Assembly: GCA_018136815.1 (NCBI GenBank)
Contig: CM030933.1
Coordinates: 7,776,284 to 7,840,283 of the forward strand
Reading direction: 5' to 3'
Length of the DNA: 64,000 bases
Source of the DNA: Isochrysis galbana
Lineage: Eukaryota; Haptophyta; Isochrysidales; Isochrysidaceae
Shown: positions 42,105-52,975 of the stretch, piece after piece
Layout: every line of letters begins with the position of its first letter
Position numbering within the stretch: the first letter of the stretch is position 1
Notes under the pieces: model-generated
What the model saw: the letters and a program-made list of their open reading frames with translations, nothing else
What the model was told of the DNA's origin: nothing
Database searches by the model: none
Position numbers and translations under genes: made by a program

Positions 42105-42729
42105 GAGCCTGTCACTGCTACTACACCGCCCTTACATCCCCTCCCTCCACCTCCTCCCCTTCATTCCTGCATCGCTCTAGTAGAGTCATCGCAAATTGCG
42201 ATCCCTACTCCACTCGCCAGGTCTCGCTTTGGTTGGCCGGTGCCTGCGCGCCATGTGTGTGCCATCGCCAAGGGCCAAGGGCTCCTTGGTGGCCGCATGC
42301 GCAACTGGACGTTTTATTTACCCCTTATAACACACCTCATCTGCCCGCCCTATACCTTAAGCTTTATTTGCAGCACGCGCGCGCTCCCTAGCTTCTCTCG
42401 AGCAAGGGAGGCCGCGCATTTCGCCTACATTTCGCAGCCTCGATTGCCCACTGTGGGATAAGACGTGGTATGTACATGGTCAGCCTTATGCGTAGCTGGG
42501 CTATCCTTTTCTCGCTTCACGAGAACCTTTTTGGTGCGCTTTCCGGAAGCGCAGCGGGAGGAATACCTTATCCTCCCTTTCGTCATCCGGTCTGCTTCCT
42601 CTTTCTCGCCAGTCGGAAAGTAGTACGACCATACATCTATCTGGGCTGCATGTATGGATGTGGGGTTCGGCGTCAACATAGCGGAACATAGTAACACAAG
42701 CATCTTCAACACCATGAGACGATGACAGG
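42105..42729. other. Intergenic, nothing recognised
   Basis: Short frames on both strands; no motif. May contain promoter sequence for the small frame at 42730. Confidence 0.4.
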
Positions 42730-42894
42730 ATGAGACGACGTGAATCGGAGTCGGGAGTGCAGCTGCCAACTGCTTCAAACCACGATGCGCTGCTCGAGGT
42801 GCTGTCCCACCGCTCGCAAGGCTTGGTGGTGTCGGCGAAGACCTGCGCGGCCTTCGTTTTGGCGTCCCGCCGCATCAAGGCGGAGGTGCAGTGA
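42730..42894 (+). CDS. Possible 54-residue protein or exon
   Basis: ATG 42730 to TGA 42894 reads MRRRESESGVQLPTASNHDA, then LLEVLSHRSQGLVVSAKTC and FVLASRRIKAEVQ. Codon third positions favour G/C as in the host genes and the end forms a plausible helix. No family is recognised and there is no independent support. It could be chance or one exon of a longer gene. Confidence 0.25.
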   Translation: MRRRESESGVQLPTASNHDALLEVLSHRSQGLVVSAKTCAAFVLASRRIKAEVQ

Positions 42895-43130
42895 AACGCA
42901 GCAAGAACGCCCACGCAGCACACGCACACAATAGAAGCTGCGGAGACACTAGTACAATAGACTATGTGGACAATGCGCACGCATGTGCTCGCAAACGAGC
43001 TTGAGCTTGCCCCCCGAAGCGTGTTGGAGCGCGAGTGTGCGGCGCAAGCGCGCAGCTCCGTGCGGCGGAAGGGGCGGAGCTAGCCTGCGCGGCTGAGGGT
43101 GGACAGGGCGTATGGCGCGGTCTTGCGCCT

Positions 43131-44602
43131 TTATGCAAGGAAAGGGTTGCAGTCGCATAGGAGCGAATGAAGCAAGAAGGACGTGAGCGAGCCGAGTAAG
43201 AGGCCCGAGTTGAGCGAAAGGACCATGAGTGAGGCTGCGCGTGAGGCTTGAGCCGGTGGCACAGCGTGCGGCGCACGCATGAGGAGGCTGGAGGTTAGCA
43301 TGCCGTTGGTGACGCCGAGGATAAGCACAAGCAGCATGGGGGCCGCATCCACGCCAAGCAGCGTGGGCACGGTGCTCTTCCCCAAGGGCATGTGGCAGGT
43401 CATGAATAGCGGTACGTGGATTGCGCGACACAGGGAGAAGAGGAGTAGTCTCCGCTTACCAGCGAGCCACGGCGGCGGGAACGTTCTGCCGACCAGGTCA
43501 CCAATGTTGTAGAGCAAGAACAGCGAGGCGGGAAAGATGCGCTGCCAAGCGGCTGAGTCAGAGACCGAACTAATCATGCCCGTGATGGCCGGGAACAAGC
43601 CAATGGTTACTGTGTAGTTGAGGACCATGGCCAACGCATAGGGAAAGACGTTCTGTGCAACCTTGCTCATGGAGCAGCCGGCCGTCTGAGGGCACCCACC
43701 ACCGGTGTTGACATGCGTCGCCAACTCGTTGCACTCCGCCACCTCGTGCGTGGTGGCCGCCTCATCCGAGCGGAGCGTTTCACACGCGGCCGTCTGCTCC
43801 AGCCGCGTCATGCGGACGAACGCAGTGCGCTCCGCCGCGAGGAAGGAGCCGAGACACGTGGCAAAAATTGCCACTGCCACACCAAAATAGATGACAGCTG
43901 ACAGAATTGTTGCTCGCAGCTCGGCATCGGAGCTGGCAGCGTGCTCATCGCCCGCGGTCGCGAGGCCTGCCACCGAGACCGCTAGCCCAGCGACGGCCAT
44001 ACCGCTGGAGACGGCCTTGGTATACGCCGGAGGAAATGCGGCGCTGTAGGAGATGACCGAGCTCGTGAGAACGGCCTGCGTTGCAGCCATCACTGCTGTG
44101 CATACGAGGGTGACGACGAAGCTTGCCGTGGCATTGCGTGCAATCTCGCTGCGCAAGCCCTCGACAGACTGGAGCACGGGCCACAACGTATAGAGTGTCA
44201 TGACCGAGAAGACGCCCAGCTGAGTGGTGAGCGAGAGGATGATCACGGCGCGGAGCGAGAGGCGGTGCTGTACCAGCTGCAGTGACAGAAGGGATCCGAG
44301 CGCGATCGAGGTGAAGGTGACGCTCAGCAGTGACTCGAACGAGTCGCGGAACGGAGAGCCGGCGAAGCGCAGCTGATAGTAAGAGATGGGCGTGATAATG
44401 GCGTTCCACCTGCGCGAGGGCGCGACCGATCGCTGGGGGCGGGCGCGTGCGGAGTGCAAGCGGGCTGCGCGCGTGGGCGGACGCACGCAAAGAGGGCTCC
44501 AATCCCCTGCAGCCCGAGCGAGAGTAGCACCGCGTGGTTCGAGTCGCGTGGTGCACCCCCCTCGAGCAGTGGCGCTGGAGAGTCGGTGGGCCGAGCGGCC
44601 AT
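43131..44602 (-). CDS. Equilibrative nucleoside transporter (ENT/SLC29)
   Basis: Two exons, 44602-44487 and 44409-43131, joined with a split GCG codon; 464 residues, normal for ENTs. The join rebuilds the first helix signature: NHAVLLSLGLQGIGALFAWN then AIITPISYYQLRF (compare G-I-G-x-L-x-x-W-N-x-x-I-T). DSFESLLSVTF and TSSVISYSAAFPPAYTKAVSSGMAVAGL (helix 4-5 region) follow. After a hydrophilic Cys-rich loop of about 60 residues come KVAQNVFPYALAMVLNYTVTIGLFPAI and LLYNIGDLVGR (the family's N-x-x-D-x-x-G-R), then a last helix pair. It carries nucleosides or bases across the plasma or an organelle membrane. A read-through of the intron in frame is open but destroys the first helix. Confidence 0.9.
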
Positions 44603-45162
44603 CGGGCGCAGCAGCGGCCGCAGAATCCCGTACCACGCCGGGCGGCGCTCCTCGCTGCACGCCCTCCCCCCCCTCCCAGTCAGTCCGAACCCCCCTCCTC
44701 CCCACGCCCGCCCGCGCGCCCGCTCGCCCTCCGTCCTCTTGTCTTCCCCCTCCGACTGCGGCCACAAAGTGTAAGGTAAAGAAAGGTACTCCAAAGAAAG
44801 GACTTAGCGAAGATTCAGGCTACTAGTACTCTAGTACATACGAGTACTACTCTAGAGTACTCTACAAGTTACTCAAACAAAAAATAGTCGACGACCGCGA
44901 CCTGGAAAAACACTAAAGTGAGGGGCGACCGGGGCGAAACAACCAGACTCAAAAATGAACAGAATTGCGAATTTTTCGGGGGCACGTCCCCCTTAGGAGT
45001 AGAGGGAAGCGCCGCATCCCGCACACCCCGAAAATTTGGCGTCTGTCAGACGTCTGTCTCCGCAACGCTCATAAGGTGTCGTTCCGTCAATTATGGGACA
45101 TCAATATCGAATGGAGCCATCAAATGTCCATAGTTATTTATACAACAATATTCACATATGAT
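44603..45162. other. ENT promoter region and intergenic DNA
   Basis: 44815-44870 is a TAGTACTCTAGTAC-type palindromic patch. No gene recognised in the remainder. Confidence 0.45.
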
Positions 45163-46066
45163 GCGGATAAAGGTACCCAGCTTTATAGGACGAGTCCTAC
45201 AATGTAGGACGACGTTGTGAACTATGAAGACACGGTTCAATATCTAGGAATGGGGAGCTAGGATTTGGTTTCTGTGTTCATCTCATTGCCCTCATTAAGT
45301 CCTCCTAGAGGCTCAAGACACCATTCTCAAAGCATAATGAGTTATTTGCCACTCGCGGAAGCCTTCCCGGCAAAAAACGGCGTTGTCCTACGAATTGCCG
45401 CAAACACCTGAGGACACGATTTGAGGCCCATGATGAGCTCCCTAGAACTTGCTCCCACGAGATGAAATGCTCTTTGGCATCCCCGCGCACGGCCGATGGC
45501 TGGGCTCACGCGGCACGCTCCCGGCTGTGGGCGGCGCGGCTCGCGTCCATACTTCACCAATCCCATCCCTCCGATCGCCTGAGGTATGAGGGCATCGGCC
45601 AGGCGCGAAAGGGGCGGTCCGCGCGCGCGCATCTGGCCGGGGGGGGCCATGAATGCCAGATCCCTTTGGGCGCGCACGAGCGCCAGAGCGGCTGGTCGTT
45701 TGTAGGGCTGGGGGGCGATTTGGGCGTCGAATCACCCCGCAATTTTTGCCTCCGTCGGTCCGCACGGGCCATCCTGCTAGGCCATGCAAGGGGCGCGGGC
45801 TCTGGGGTCCGGGTTTGCGTTCCACTTGTGGCATCCATTCGTAGGACGAAAAACGCTCGTTGAGCAGTAGATTCGTAAAATTGTTTTAAAATACTATTTG
45901 TCGAGCGAATTGTGACCTATGCTGCAAATACCCCATCACAAATATCATGATATGGCCGGAACCCGAAGGTGGGCTCAAAAGTAGGCGAATATACCCCCTT
46001 TCTGAAGTATTGAAGTGCGTCCTACATTATAGGACCCGTCCTATAAAGCTAGGTACCTTTATCCGC
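45163..46066. mobile_element. Element with 50-bp terminal inverted repeats
   Basis: GCGGATAAAGGTACC at 45163 and its complement ending at 46066 begin inverted arms of about 50 bp. The arms differ at only a few sites and contain an inner palindrome GGACGAGTCC. The 904-bp interior is CG-rich in the middle. A minus-strand frame (45677-45342) reads DALIPQAIGGMGLVKYG, weakly like an RT C-terminal motif, but no transposase is recognised. It abuts the hairpin module at 46067. No TSD is clear, so the superfamily is undetermined. Confidence 0.75.
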
Positions 46067-46069
46067 TCA

Positions 46070-47525
46070 CGGGACACGTGTGATGAGTTGCAATCACCCA
46101 TGTGCACGCCGTGCATGCGCAAGGCGCGATGTGCATCGGTTCCCCCGCGGGGACGCCGTGCGTGCGCATACCAACTTGTTTCTCTGCGGTTCCCCTGTGG
46201 TACCCGAGACACACAATTATGCAAACATGCAATACAAGAGAGATCTCTCTCTCTCACGGGACACAAGTGTGATGAGTTGCAATCACCCATGGCACGCCGT
46301 GCATGCGCACGGCGCGATGTGCATCGGTTCTCCCCGCGGGGGCGCCGTGCGTGCGCATAACAGCACTTTTCTTCCACTATGCAGGTGCACGCCGTGCGTT
46401 CACTCTCTTTCCGCGGGGGAACTTTGGGCGCGGAGTGCGGGTGGGAACCATGGGGGCACCCTCCTGGGACCGGGGATTATTACAGTATATGATGAGAACA
46501 TTAACGTAAATAAATAAAATAATTAATGTTATATCCTAGCCAACCCCACTAGCTAATTGGACACAACTTTTCCGTCCCGGAATCCCGCCATGCCTGACGA
46601 GCCAGGTGTCCGGGTGCTACCGGGGGGAGGGGGCACCGCCCCCTCCCCTCGATATTTGTCCTCCCCCCAGTGCACGCACCGACCCCGCGCACCCCAGCGC
46701 GTCCTCTCCTCGAGTCCACGCTGGGGGAAAACCCCTTTCGGGTAAAAGCAACGCAGGGGGGGGGGGGGCACTCGTGAGATAGGGGCCCAGAAGCGCTAAT
46801 CTCCCTCGCTAGTGCGAGTGGCCACGGCGAGCCGCGGCCCTTTCCTCCTGGCTCTGGCGCCCCCGTCTTCTCTTACCCAAACGGGGCGAGAAGACACGTT
46901 TCTGCCGGAGGGGAGAGCTGCCGCTCCCCCCTCCCCTCCCTCTTCCCTTTTCCTCCTCTCTTCCCTGCGGCGGGGGCCCATGGCGCGCGCCTGCGGCCCC
47001 TCGCTCAGGTCCCCAGATGGCCTGCAGGGCCTGGGAGCACAGCTCAGGGGGCAGGTGAGGCTGGGGCATGGCCCTGGCCCCTCCTGCCTCTCCCTCGCTG
47101 TCGCTCCGAGCCCCTGCGGGTCGACTGGAGCTGGCTGGGGGTCCTGAACAGGGGGCCCAGGGGGAGGAGGGGCTGGTCAGAGGAATGGGCAGGCCACGAC
47201 GGGCCAGGGCGGGCGAGTCAGGCGGGCCTGTGGGGAGAGGAATGGGTCAGCATGGCTGTGTGCTCCTGGCAAGCCATCAGGCGTGCCAGGAGAGTGGGCG
47301 GATCCTCCCCCATGGCAGGGGAGGAGTGGAGAGAGAGGGGGGCTCGTGCCCCCCCATGGGCGAACTAAGTATAAACTTAGTTCGAGAACATTAACGTAAA
47401 CAGGTGATCTGTCTTTTGGTCATCGCCCCCCCCCCCCCCCCCATCTCACCGACCCACCACCGATCGTCCCCAGAGAGAGAAGGCTCCTACTGCCTGCCTC
47501 CCTCCTCCCTGCTCGCTCACCCTGG
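46070..47525 (+). repeat. Hairpin promoter module, copy 3, split by a retroposon
   Basis: Two hairpin units (CACGCCGTGCATGCGC...) at 46072-46250 and 46257-46400, GAGAACATTAACGTAAA, the inserted element 46511-47383, then the rest of the module with a C18 run (47427-47442 region) and GAGAAGGCTCCTACTGCCTG. It ends where copy 1 would enter the acidic ORF; here it meets a 44-bp LTR stub instead. Confidence 0.8.
46511..47383 (-). mobile_element. Hairpin-capped retroposon (B+D), 17-bp TSD
   Basis: 873 bp flanked by GAGAACATTAACGTAAA at 46494-46510 and 47384-47400. The uninterrupted target occurs at 376-392 in copy 1. Minus strand: hairpin AACTAAGTTTATACTTAGTT (47382-47363), ATG 47357, B body, D half, and AT-rich tail ATTAATTATTTTATTTATTTA ending at 46511. 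Near-identical to 29627-30498. Confidence 0.93.
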
Positions 47526-48187
47526 AAATAAGAACCTGGAAATCGCATCATCTAGGATGAATGCGACACTCTCTCGGTGTCTTTCGTACGCTCTGCGCCA
47601 CCGCACGAGCGCCCCTGTGTCCTTCCTCGTGTGCCTCCTGTTCCCGTCCTCGTCTCACGCGACCGCATGTCGGCTGAGGCCGCTCGCTCGTCCTCAGCTC
47701 CCCCGTCGCGTGCCTCTTTCGCTTCTGGCAGCCCGTGCCTCATGCCCCCCAGGAATTGTTTCTCACATGTTACAGACACCAACCCCACTGCCTTCACATG
47801 CAACACAGCCACAGCTCCACTCCCTCCTCCACACACCACACAGCCATTTGTAGTGCCTAAACTCCGGGGCTGGCGCTTTATGATCGCCAGGTCGATGCTC
47901 TTTTCGACAATTCCCGGGGTTCGAGGACAAATTGCGTATGATAAACACACTCCTCACCATTCGTGACGGGCAGTGGAGTTCAACACCCAACACACATCGG
48001 CCAAAATTTTAACCGGCCTCTTACCTGGTGGCCCCACAGCTCATGCATGGGGCGGGCGGGCGGACGACACATTTGACACTGTCAACATCCAGAAATGGCG
48101 GCGCTCTCGCCTATCAAGCGCCGTCCAAAGTATTACTCCCATTAGGTTAGCTGAAGACATTCAGGCCGCTCTAGCATAAGGTTCAAT
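47525..48187. other. LTR stub and unassigned sequence
   Basis: 47530-47568 (CCTGGAAATCGCATCATC...GAATGCGACA) is the first 40 bp of the gypsy LTR, inverted. 47569-48187 has only short frames. 47973-48179 (+) is open for 68 residues but overlaps the 3' side of ISCA2 and is not recognised. Confidence 0.5.
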
Positions 48188-49055
48188 TTACTCCTTTGGT
48201 GCGAACGAGGAGCCGCAGCCACATCCGGCTTCAGACTGTGGGTTCCCTAAGATAACCTGGGAGGGCAAGGTTAGCAACATGTGAGTGGGGATGGGACACC
48301 TGGGTGCGACGATGGGGTGGCCAGGCTATAGCAAGCCTGAGGTCAAGAGTGATGCTTACAAAGCTTGATTTCATCATATCGTCTTCAAAGTCCACCGTTG
48401 ACCCCCTGCACAGTAGCGCCATCAGAGAGTTGGTCAAGAGTAGCCAAGAGCTAGTGCAACATTGAGTGTGCAAATGTGGGAAGGCCTCGGTCACGGACGT
48501 CTATCGCGGTCGCAATCGACGCTCTCAGCTGCCCGAGGGAACTCGCGTACACCTGAGCAGCTGCAGCGAACACTCGTCGACCACTACTTCTGCCCCGTTC
48601 TGCATGAAGATCCTGTATGGCCAGCCAAATGTGCGTGTGAACAGAGGTTTCGGGTGGGCGAAGCGCATACGACGAGGTGCATACGACGGGATGCATGCCA
48701 CACACTTGTCATCCTCGGCGTGTTCCCCCGCGCTTTCGAGAGTGAACTTGTACTGAAAACCCGAGCAGCCGCCTGGCTCGACGGATACGCGCAGCGCACG
48801 AGCAGCTGTGGCGCGCTCGCTCAGCTGGGCAATGCGCTGCAGGTGAACACGGGAAGGCCAGGTTGCAGAGGTGAGCGGCGTCACGCGTGAGGAGCGGAAG
48901 ATGAGGGGAGCGACGGCCGACGGCAATGCTGGAAAAGGGGAGAAGAACACCTCGGCACAGCGTTGCGTGATGAGGATCGCCTGTTTGGATGCCGCATCCG
49001 AGAGCACTCTTGCCCACCCTCTAGGAGGTGCCGCTTGTGCCAGCCTGCGCAACAT
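48188..49055 (-). CDS. ISCA2: Iron-sulphur cluster assembly protein ISCA2
   Basis: Five exons, all joins in phase: 49055-48951, 48836-48706, 48612-48553, 48405-48360, 48256-48188; 136 residues. Exon 1 encodes a mitochondrial targeting peptide (MLRRLAQAAPPRGWARVL) and ITQRCAE. Exon 2: RIAQLSERATAARALRVSVE then PGGCSGFQYKFTL, with the first cluster-binding Cys. Exon 3: FMQNGAEVVVDECSLQLL. Exon 4: RGSTVDFEDDMMKSSF. Exon 5: VILGNPQSEAGCGCGSSFAP, with the C-x-C pair. All three A-type carrier cysteines are present, and the STVDF-ED-MMKSSF pattern favours ISCA2 over ISCA1. It works with ISCA1 and IBA57 in making [4Fe-4S] clusters in the mitochondrial matrix. Confidence 0.95.
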
Positions 49056-49250
49056 GCGTGCGTGTGGCCGCCGCCTGTCCCAGCGGGGCAGAAAGGTCGA
49101 TGAGAGGTGACTAGAAAAGTGTGAGGCCGCGCTCCTCCTCGGTCTCTCTCCTTCGCCGCCAGCCAAGCCGCTTGGCCAGGGCGCACGGGGTGGACAGCAC
49201 GAGAGCCGTCTGGGCGCCGCGCCGAGGCAGAAGTCCCGTCAGGCTGCAAA

Positions 49251-49451
49251 ATGGCACTACATTTTATTTTACTAGGGCTAAAAAATCACCAGTGGGCTTG
49301 TGGGCTTCAGTTTGCGGTGACCGAGATAGAGCTCTTGGCTGCCCTGGAATCAATCCTCAATCCGAAATTGGCGACCCTACCTTTGGGGGCGTCGGTTCAA
49401 GTTAGTCGTCGACCACTCTGCGCTGCGATGGCTGCATACCATGAAGGCTAG
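49251..49451 (+). pseudogene. Gypsy RNase H fragment
   Basis: Reads AVTEIELLAALESILN; after small changes the DNA TTCAAGTTAGTCGTCGACCA CTC corresponds to FKLVVDHSALRWLHTMK of the polyprotein at 55030-55160. About 180 bp only, opposite strand to the full element. Confidence 0.8.
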
Positions 49452-49664
49452 GGTGTCTAGCAATAAATAATAAATGGCAAGTGAAGTACGACGTCGATGG
49501 AACAGTATACAGTATCCGACATCGAGGATATCAACCACCTCCGCAACATGATCGACGTGAAAAAGCTGCCTCAGTGGCAGCAATGCGTCAAACAGGTGAA
49601 GGCCGGGTTCGCGTATTTGGAGCAACGATTGACAGATCAGTGCGCAGTCCCATACTGTCGCATC

Positions 49665-49895
49665 CAGAGTATTTTATATACATACTCTAGGCGGATGCGG
49701 TGCTTCTTTCTATCAATGATTGATCAATGTGTAGTGTGTGAGAAAATTGAGTGGGTGTTTTTTTTGCCAATGAGTTGCCTCGAAGCTCCGCCGCATTGCA
49801 CGCCGCATTCGTTCGTTTGTCCTTATTTGTTTCGTTGATTTGTTTGTGCGATGTTGCGTTAGTTTTCGGAGTTTTCTTGTTGGTGAGTGAGTGAG
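49665..49895 (+). repeat. Dispersed 240-bp repeat, copy 2
   Basis: GCATCCAGAGTATTTTATA...ACTCTAGGCGGATGC inverted repeat, then CTCGAAGCTCCGCCGCATTG and GTTGCGTTAGTTTTCGGAG to GTGAGTGAGTGATG. Matches 18447-18690. Directly followed by the hAT relic below. Confidence 0.7.
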
Positions 49896-50091
49896 TGATG
49901 TGGGGTGGTGTCTCGTGGGCCCTCGTCGCGATGTAGCGCGCCCTTTCCCCCTCTCTCAAGACTTATCTTCACTCCATGCCCTAGCCCCATTGAGACTTGC
50001 CCCACAATCAAGCGCGAGCTTGATTCGACACATACCACTGCCACTGCAAGAAGCAACACGAGGCCTTGGGCTTACTTAGGACTTAGGGCTT

Positions 50092-50340
50092 TTGACCCAT
50101 CTTTCGCTTGCTTGCACGCGCGTTGACGCGGCTTTCGTGAGAAAGCTCGAGCTACTCCCACTATTCCTTGGACTCGCCGATCCACTCATTCGAGAGTTGC
50201 CGGTTTACATCACAGCCGCAAGAGGCTTCACCTTCGGCGATCGTAGCGACGTTCAATCTTTCACATCCTCCATCATGAGTGAGTTGGTGGAGGGCAAACC
50301 ACTCTCAGCTTCCAGCTTGGTCAAGAGCGTGCATTACGAC
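50092..50340 (+). pseudogene. hAT transposase fragment
   Basis: DNA from about 50080 reads LRAFDPSFAC, then VDAAFVRKLELLPLF, LIRELPVYITAARGFTFGD and VQSFTSSIMSEL. These align with FDPSFAASRVDAGW, LKQELPNYIVACTGC and VKKFTSGVLKWW of 7600-7300. The dimerisation motif is absent. 50425-50607 has an acidic minus-strand frame of unknown meaning. Confidence 0.7.
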
Positions 50341-50837
50341 GGCGCTTGCCACCTGCAGCCGCTCCTCCACCTTGCAGCTGCCTAGCTCTAGCCCTGGCTG
50401 CTCTCAAGTCCTCCTTCTTCTTCCTCACCTTAGCACGTCGCTGCTCCTGCAAACTAGCAAGCGCGCCCCTTCGCCGTGCGCAGCACTTGCTTCTTGCGCT
50501 TGAATGCTGGCTAAGATATCGTCATCTGATGAATCATCATGGTTGCCATTGACTTCGCTCCCACTCAACTCGTCTTCATGCTCATCCTTGTCAACGCTCT
50601 CCTCCACCTCCTCACTTTCCTCCGTGCTGGCTCTGGGCGAGCTCTCTCAACCGCCGTCGCCCTAGGCTCGTGTGAGCGGTGCTCCCGCCGGTGCCATGCC
50701 TCCCTCCAGCCCCGGCACTCCCTGTGCTCAGCCCTCCGTGAGCACGGTCGCCCCTGGAGAGCCCCATCCCCTGTCTCAACAATCATTAGAGCCACAGTCC
50801 ACAGCCACAGCCACTCCACTCCGCCAGTCACACCACG

Positions 50838-51120
50838 GATGGCTGCATTCGACGAGATTTCGGCGCGCGGCCTGCCCGATTGGCGTGGCTGTTCGGCTTG
50901 CCCCTGTGTATTTGGCGTCTGGGGGGGGCCCTAATCTGGATGGATCGTCGAAAACGGGCACGCGCCGCGCCCGGTCTCGATTTGAAGTTCAGCTTTTCGG
51001 CCCTTTGCGACTTTAGCTTCTTTTGTTGGTATTTGGTTACGAGAAGCACTTTAGCTGGCCCTCTTTTGACGGAACGCGACTTCGTTTTGTTTTGCGTTTT
51101 GTTGTGGGGGCCCAAGGGTC
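50838..51120 (+). repeat. Single promoter-like monomer and downstream module
   Basis: GATGGCTGCATTCGACGAG, GCGCGGCCTGCCCGATTGG, CGTCGAAAACGGGCACGCG match the 25375-25740 monomers. It is followed by GGCCCTCTTTTGACGGAACG (51058), also seen near 32285. Confidence 0.65.
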
Positions 51121-51239
51121 AAGGGGGGGGGTCTTGGTCCTAATGGGCCCCGGATATGTGCTTGTTGGGTGTATAGGGAACTTTCTACCGAAAAAAATTC
51201 TCAAACTTTCTCAACCCTGACAAGGTCATTTTCTTACCC

Positions 51240-51503
51240 CTAATAAAAAACCCTGTTTAACCGCCCTATAGCCTATTGTCGAGTCGAGCGGAGCCGGAGG
51301 GCTCTGAGCCACTCCGTCGCGAGCAGCACCGGCGGCTAGCGCGGCGCTTTGGCCCTCCTCCCCACCGGGAGTCGGGTGAATGAAATTCTGGACTGGGTCG
51401 GGCAACCCCATTCGGGTGTATGGACAGGGAACGAACGGCGAACGAAGGACTGTGGGGCGGCGAGGCGCTCCTAGCGGCCCTAGTGTGATGGGTTGTAAGA
51501 GAT
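51240..51503 (-). mobile_element. Gypsy leader beyond the LTR
   Basis: Minus strand from 51503: ATCTCTTACAACCCATCACA, then CTAGGGCCGCTAGGAGCGCC. The same leader follows the other LTR at 29617/30515. The 3' LTR of the full element is therefore followed by internal leader DNA, as in a tandem LTR-internal-LTR-internal array. The leader breaks off near 51240. Confidence 0.65.
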
Positions 51504-52598
51504 TGTTAGACCTACAAAGAACTCTTCCCTCAGGGAGGGAGCCTAGGCTGCTTGAGTGCAGCGACGCAGCGAACAACGACGGACAACGGAGCTGAGAACA
51601 ACAGGATACACCGACTCACGAACACACCGGAATCATTCACCCAAACAAAGCAAATTATCAAGCAACCGCGACCCCAAATCACCGATAACTCAAACACGTC
51701 GCGAGAGACGGAGAGAGAGAGCGAGAGAGAGAGAGACTCCGCAGCGACGGCCGGAGCGTGTCTCCGTTGTAACTTCCCACGTAGCGGAGAGTCCGAAGGG
51801 GAGCGTCCTGTCGCGCGACCACGGCGATCACTTTGGATACAGATCGCGACGAGATATCTTCACGACCGAATAAATCTTGCCGTTGAGCGTGAACCTTCTA
51901 GACGCTTCTAACGAACAACCCTGAGTAGCAACCAAGGGGAAGAAACACCAAAGGGGCCAAGGCTTGCATGTAACTTGCATCAAGGGGAAAGATTCCCTCA
52001 CCTAGGAAGCGAACCTACACCGATCTCCAAGGGGAGATGGCAAATTAAACCTCAAATCTCGAGCGGCTAGAGCAACCGACTCGCTCGCCAAAACCTTGAC
52101 CGAGAAGAAAGAAGCAAGGACCTACAAGCCAAGGGTAGCGGACCTAGGGAATGTGAGAGGAAATTTCCGAACGCCAACGCCAAACGCCGAACGCGGGAAG
52201 GCAACGAAACCCTAACCAGGCCAAGCAGAACCTACGAAGAACAGGCCTGGACGACAACGAAAGTGAGCAGGTCCCAAGAAAGAACCGGAACCCAACAAGA
52301 AACGACAAGCCTTGCAAGAAGCTAAACAAGCCTTCACAAGGTAACCTGAGAGCCTGAGACAAGCGCGCAGCGAGTGACAGGCGACCTGGCTCCTTTGGGT
52401 CAAGATTGCCCGAAAGGAGGAAACCTGGAATCTAGACCTGACAAACAGGCTAGAAGGAACGAAACGAGAACTCGAATTCTAGATTGCTAGGGACGAACCC
52501 TACCAACCTAGGTATGCCTGAGCTTCACCGTGTGGCCGCACGGCGAAGGACCTGGAATCAAGAGCCTGGAAATCGCATCATCTGGGATGAATGCGACA
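51504..52598 (-). mobile_element. Gypsy LTR (3' LTR), 1095 bp
   Basis: Minus strand: polypurine GGGGGG ends at 52599, then LTR start TGTCGCATTCATCCCAG (52598) to GGTCTAACA (51504), with TGT...ACA termini. It contains CT-rich and GAGAGAGAGAG tracts near 51715-51745. It matches the split LTR at 27747-29616 over its whole length. Confidence 0.9.
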
Positions 52599-52975
52599 CC
52601 CCCCGACTAAGATCGAGACGTCTCCCGATGTCGAGCGGTGAACCTGGAAACAGAGACCTGGAAACTGGAACCTGAGCTGACCAGAGGTCAGAATCGGAAC
52701 AAGAAGCAACGGAACATAGCGAGCAAAACTTGGAGACAAGAACACCCTTTGGATCCAAAGCGAGCACGAAATCGGCGGCTTAACGCGGCGGCCTCTTTCG
52801 TACGCACTGCCCCACCCACTTCTCCCTTTTACAGGAGCTTTGCTCGGGTGTTGCGCCGGGTGTAGAGCGCAGGCAGCACGCGTTCATCACCTCCATGATT
52901 CGCTCTTGAACTCGGAGCCCTAGCCGAGGCGTGGGGCTAGCCTAGAGGGACGGGTCCCTTACCCAAGACATGGGA

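Noticed and set aside
44324-44794. Separate protein upstream of the ENT gene
   Set aside because: Only its middle (MAARPTDSP...GIGALF) is coding; it is exon 1 of the ENT gene, and the rest is intron or promoter.
48525-49166. Single 213-codon frame over ISCA2
   Set aside because: It reads through three introns. The spliced five-exon model restores the full ISCA2 sequence including the C-x-C end.
51504-51508. 5-bp target duplication for the gypsy element
   Set aside because: The flank past the LTR is element leader, and the 5' side is lost in the gap, so no TSD can be scored.
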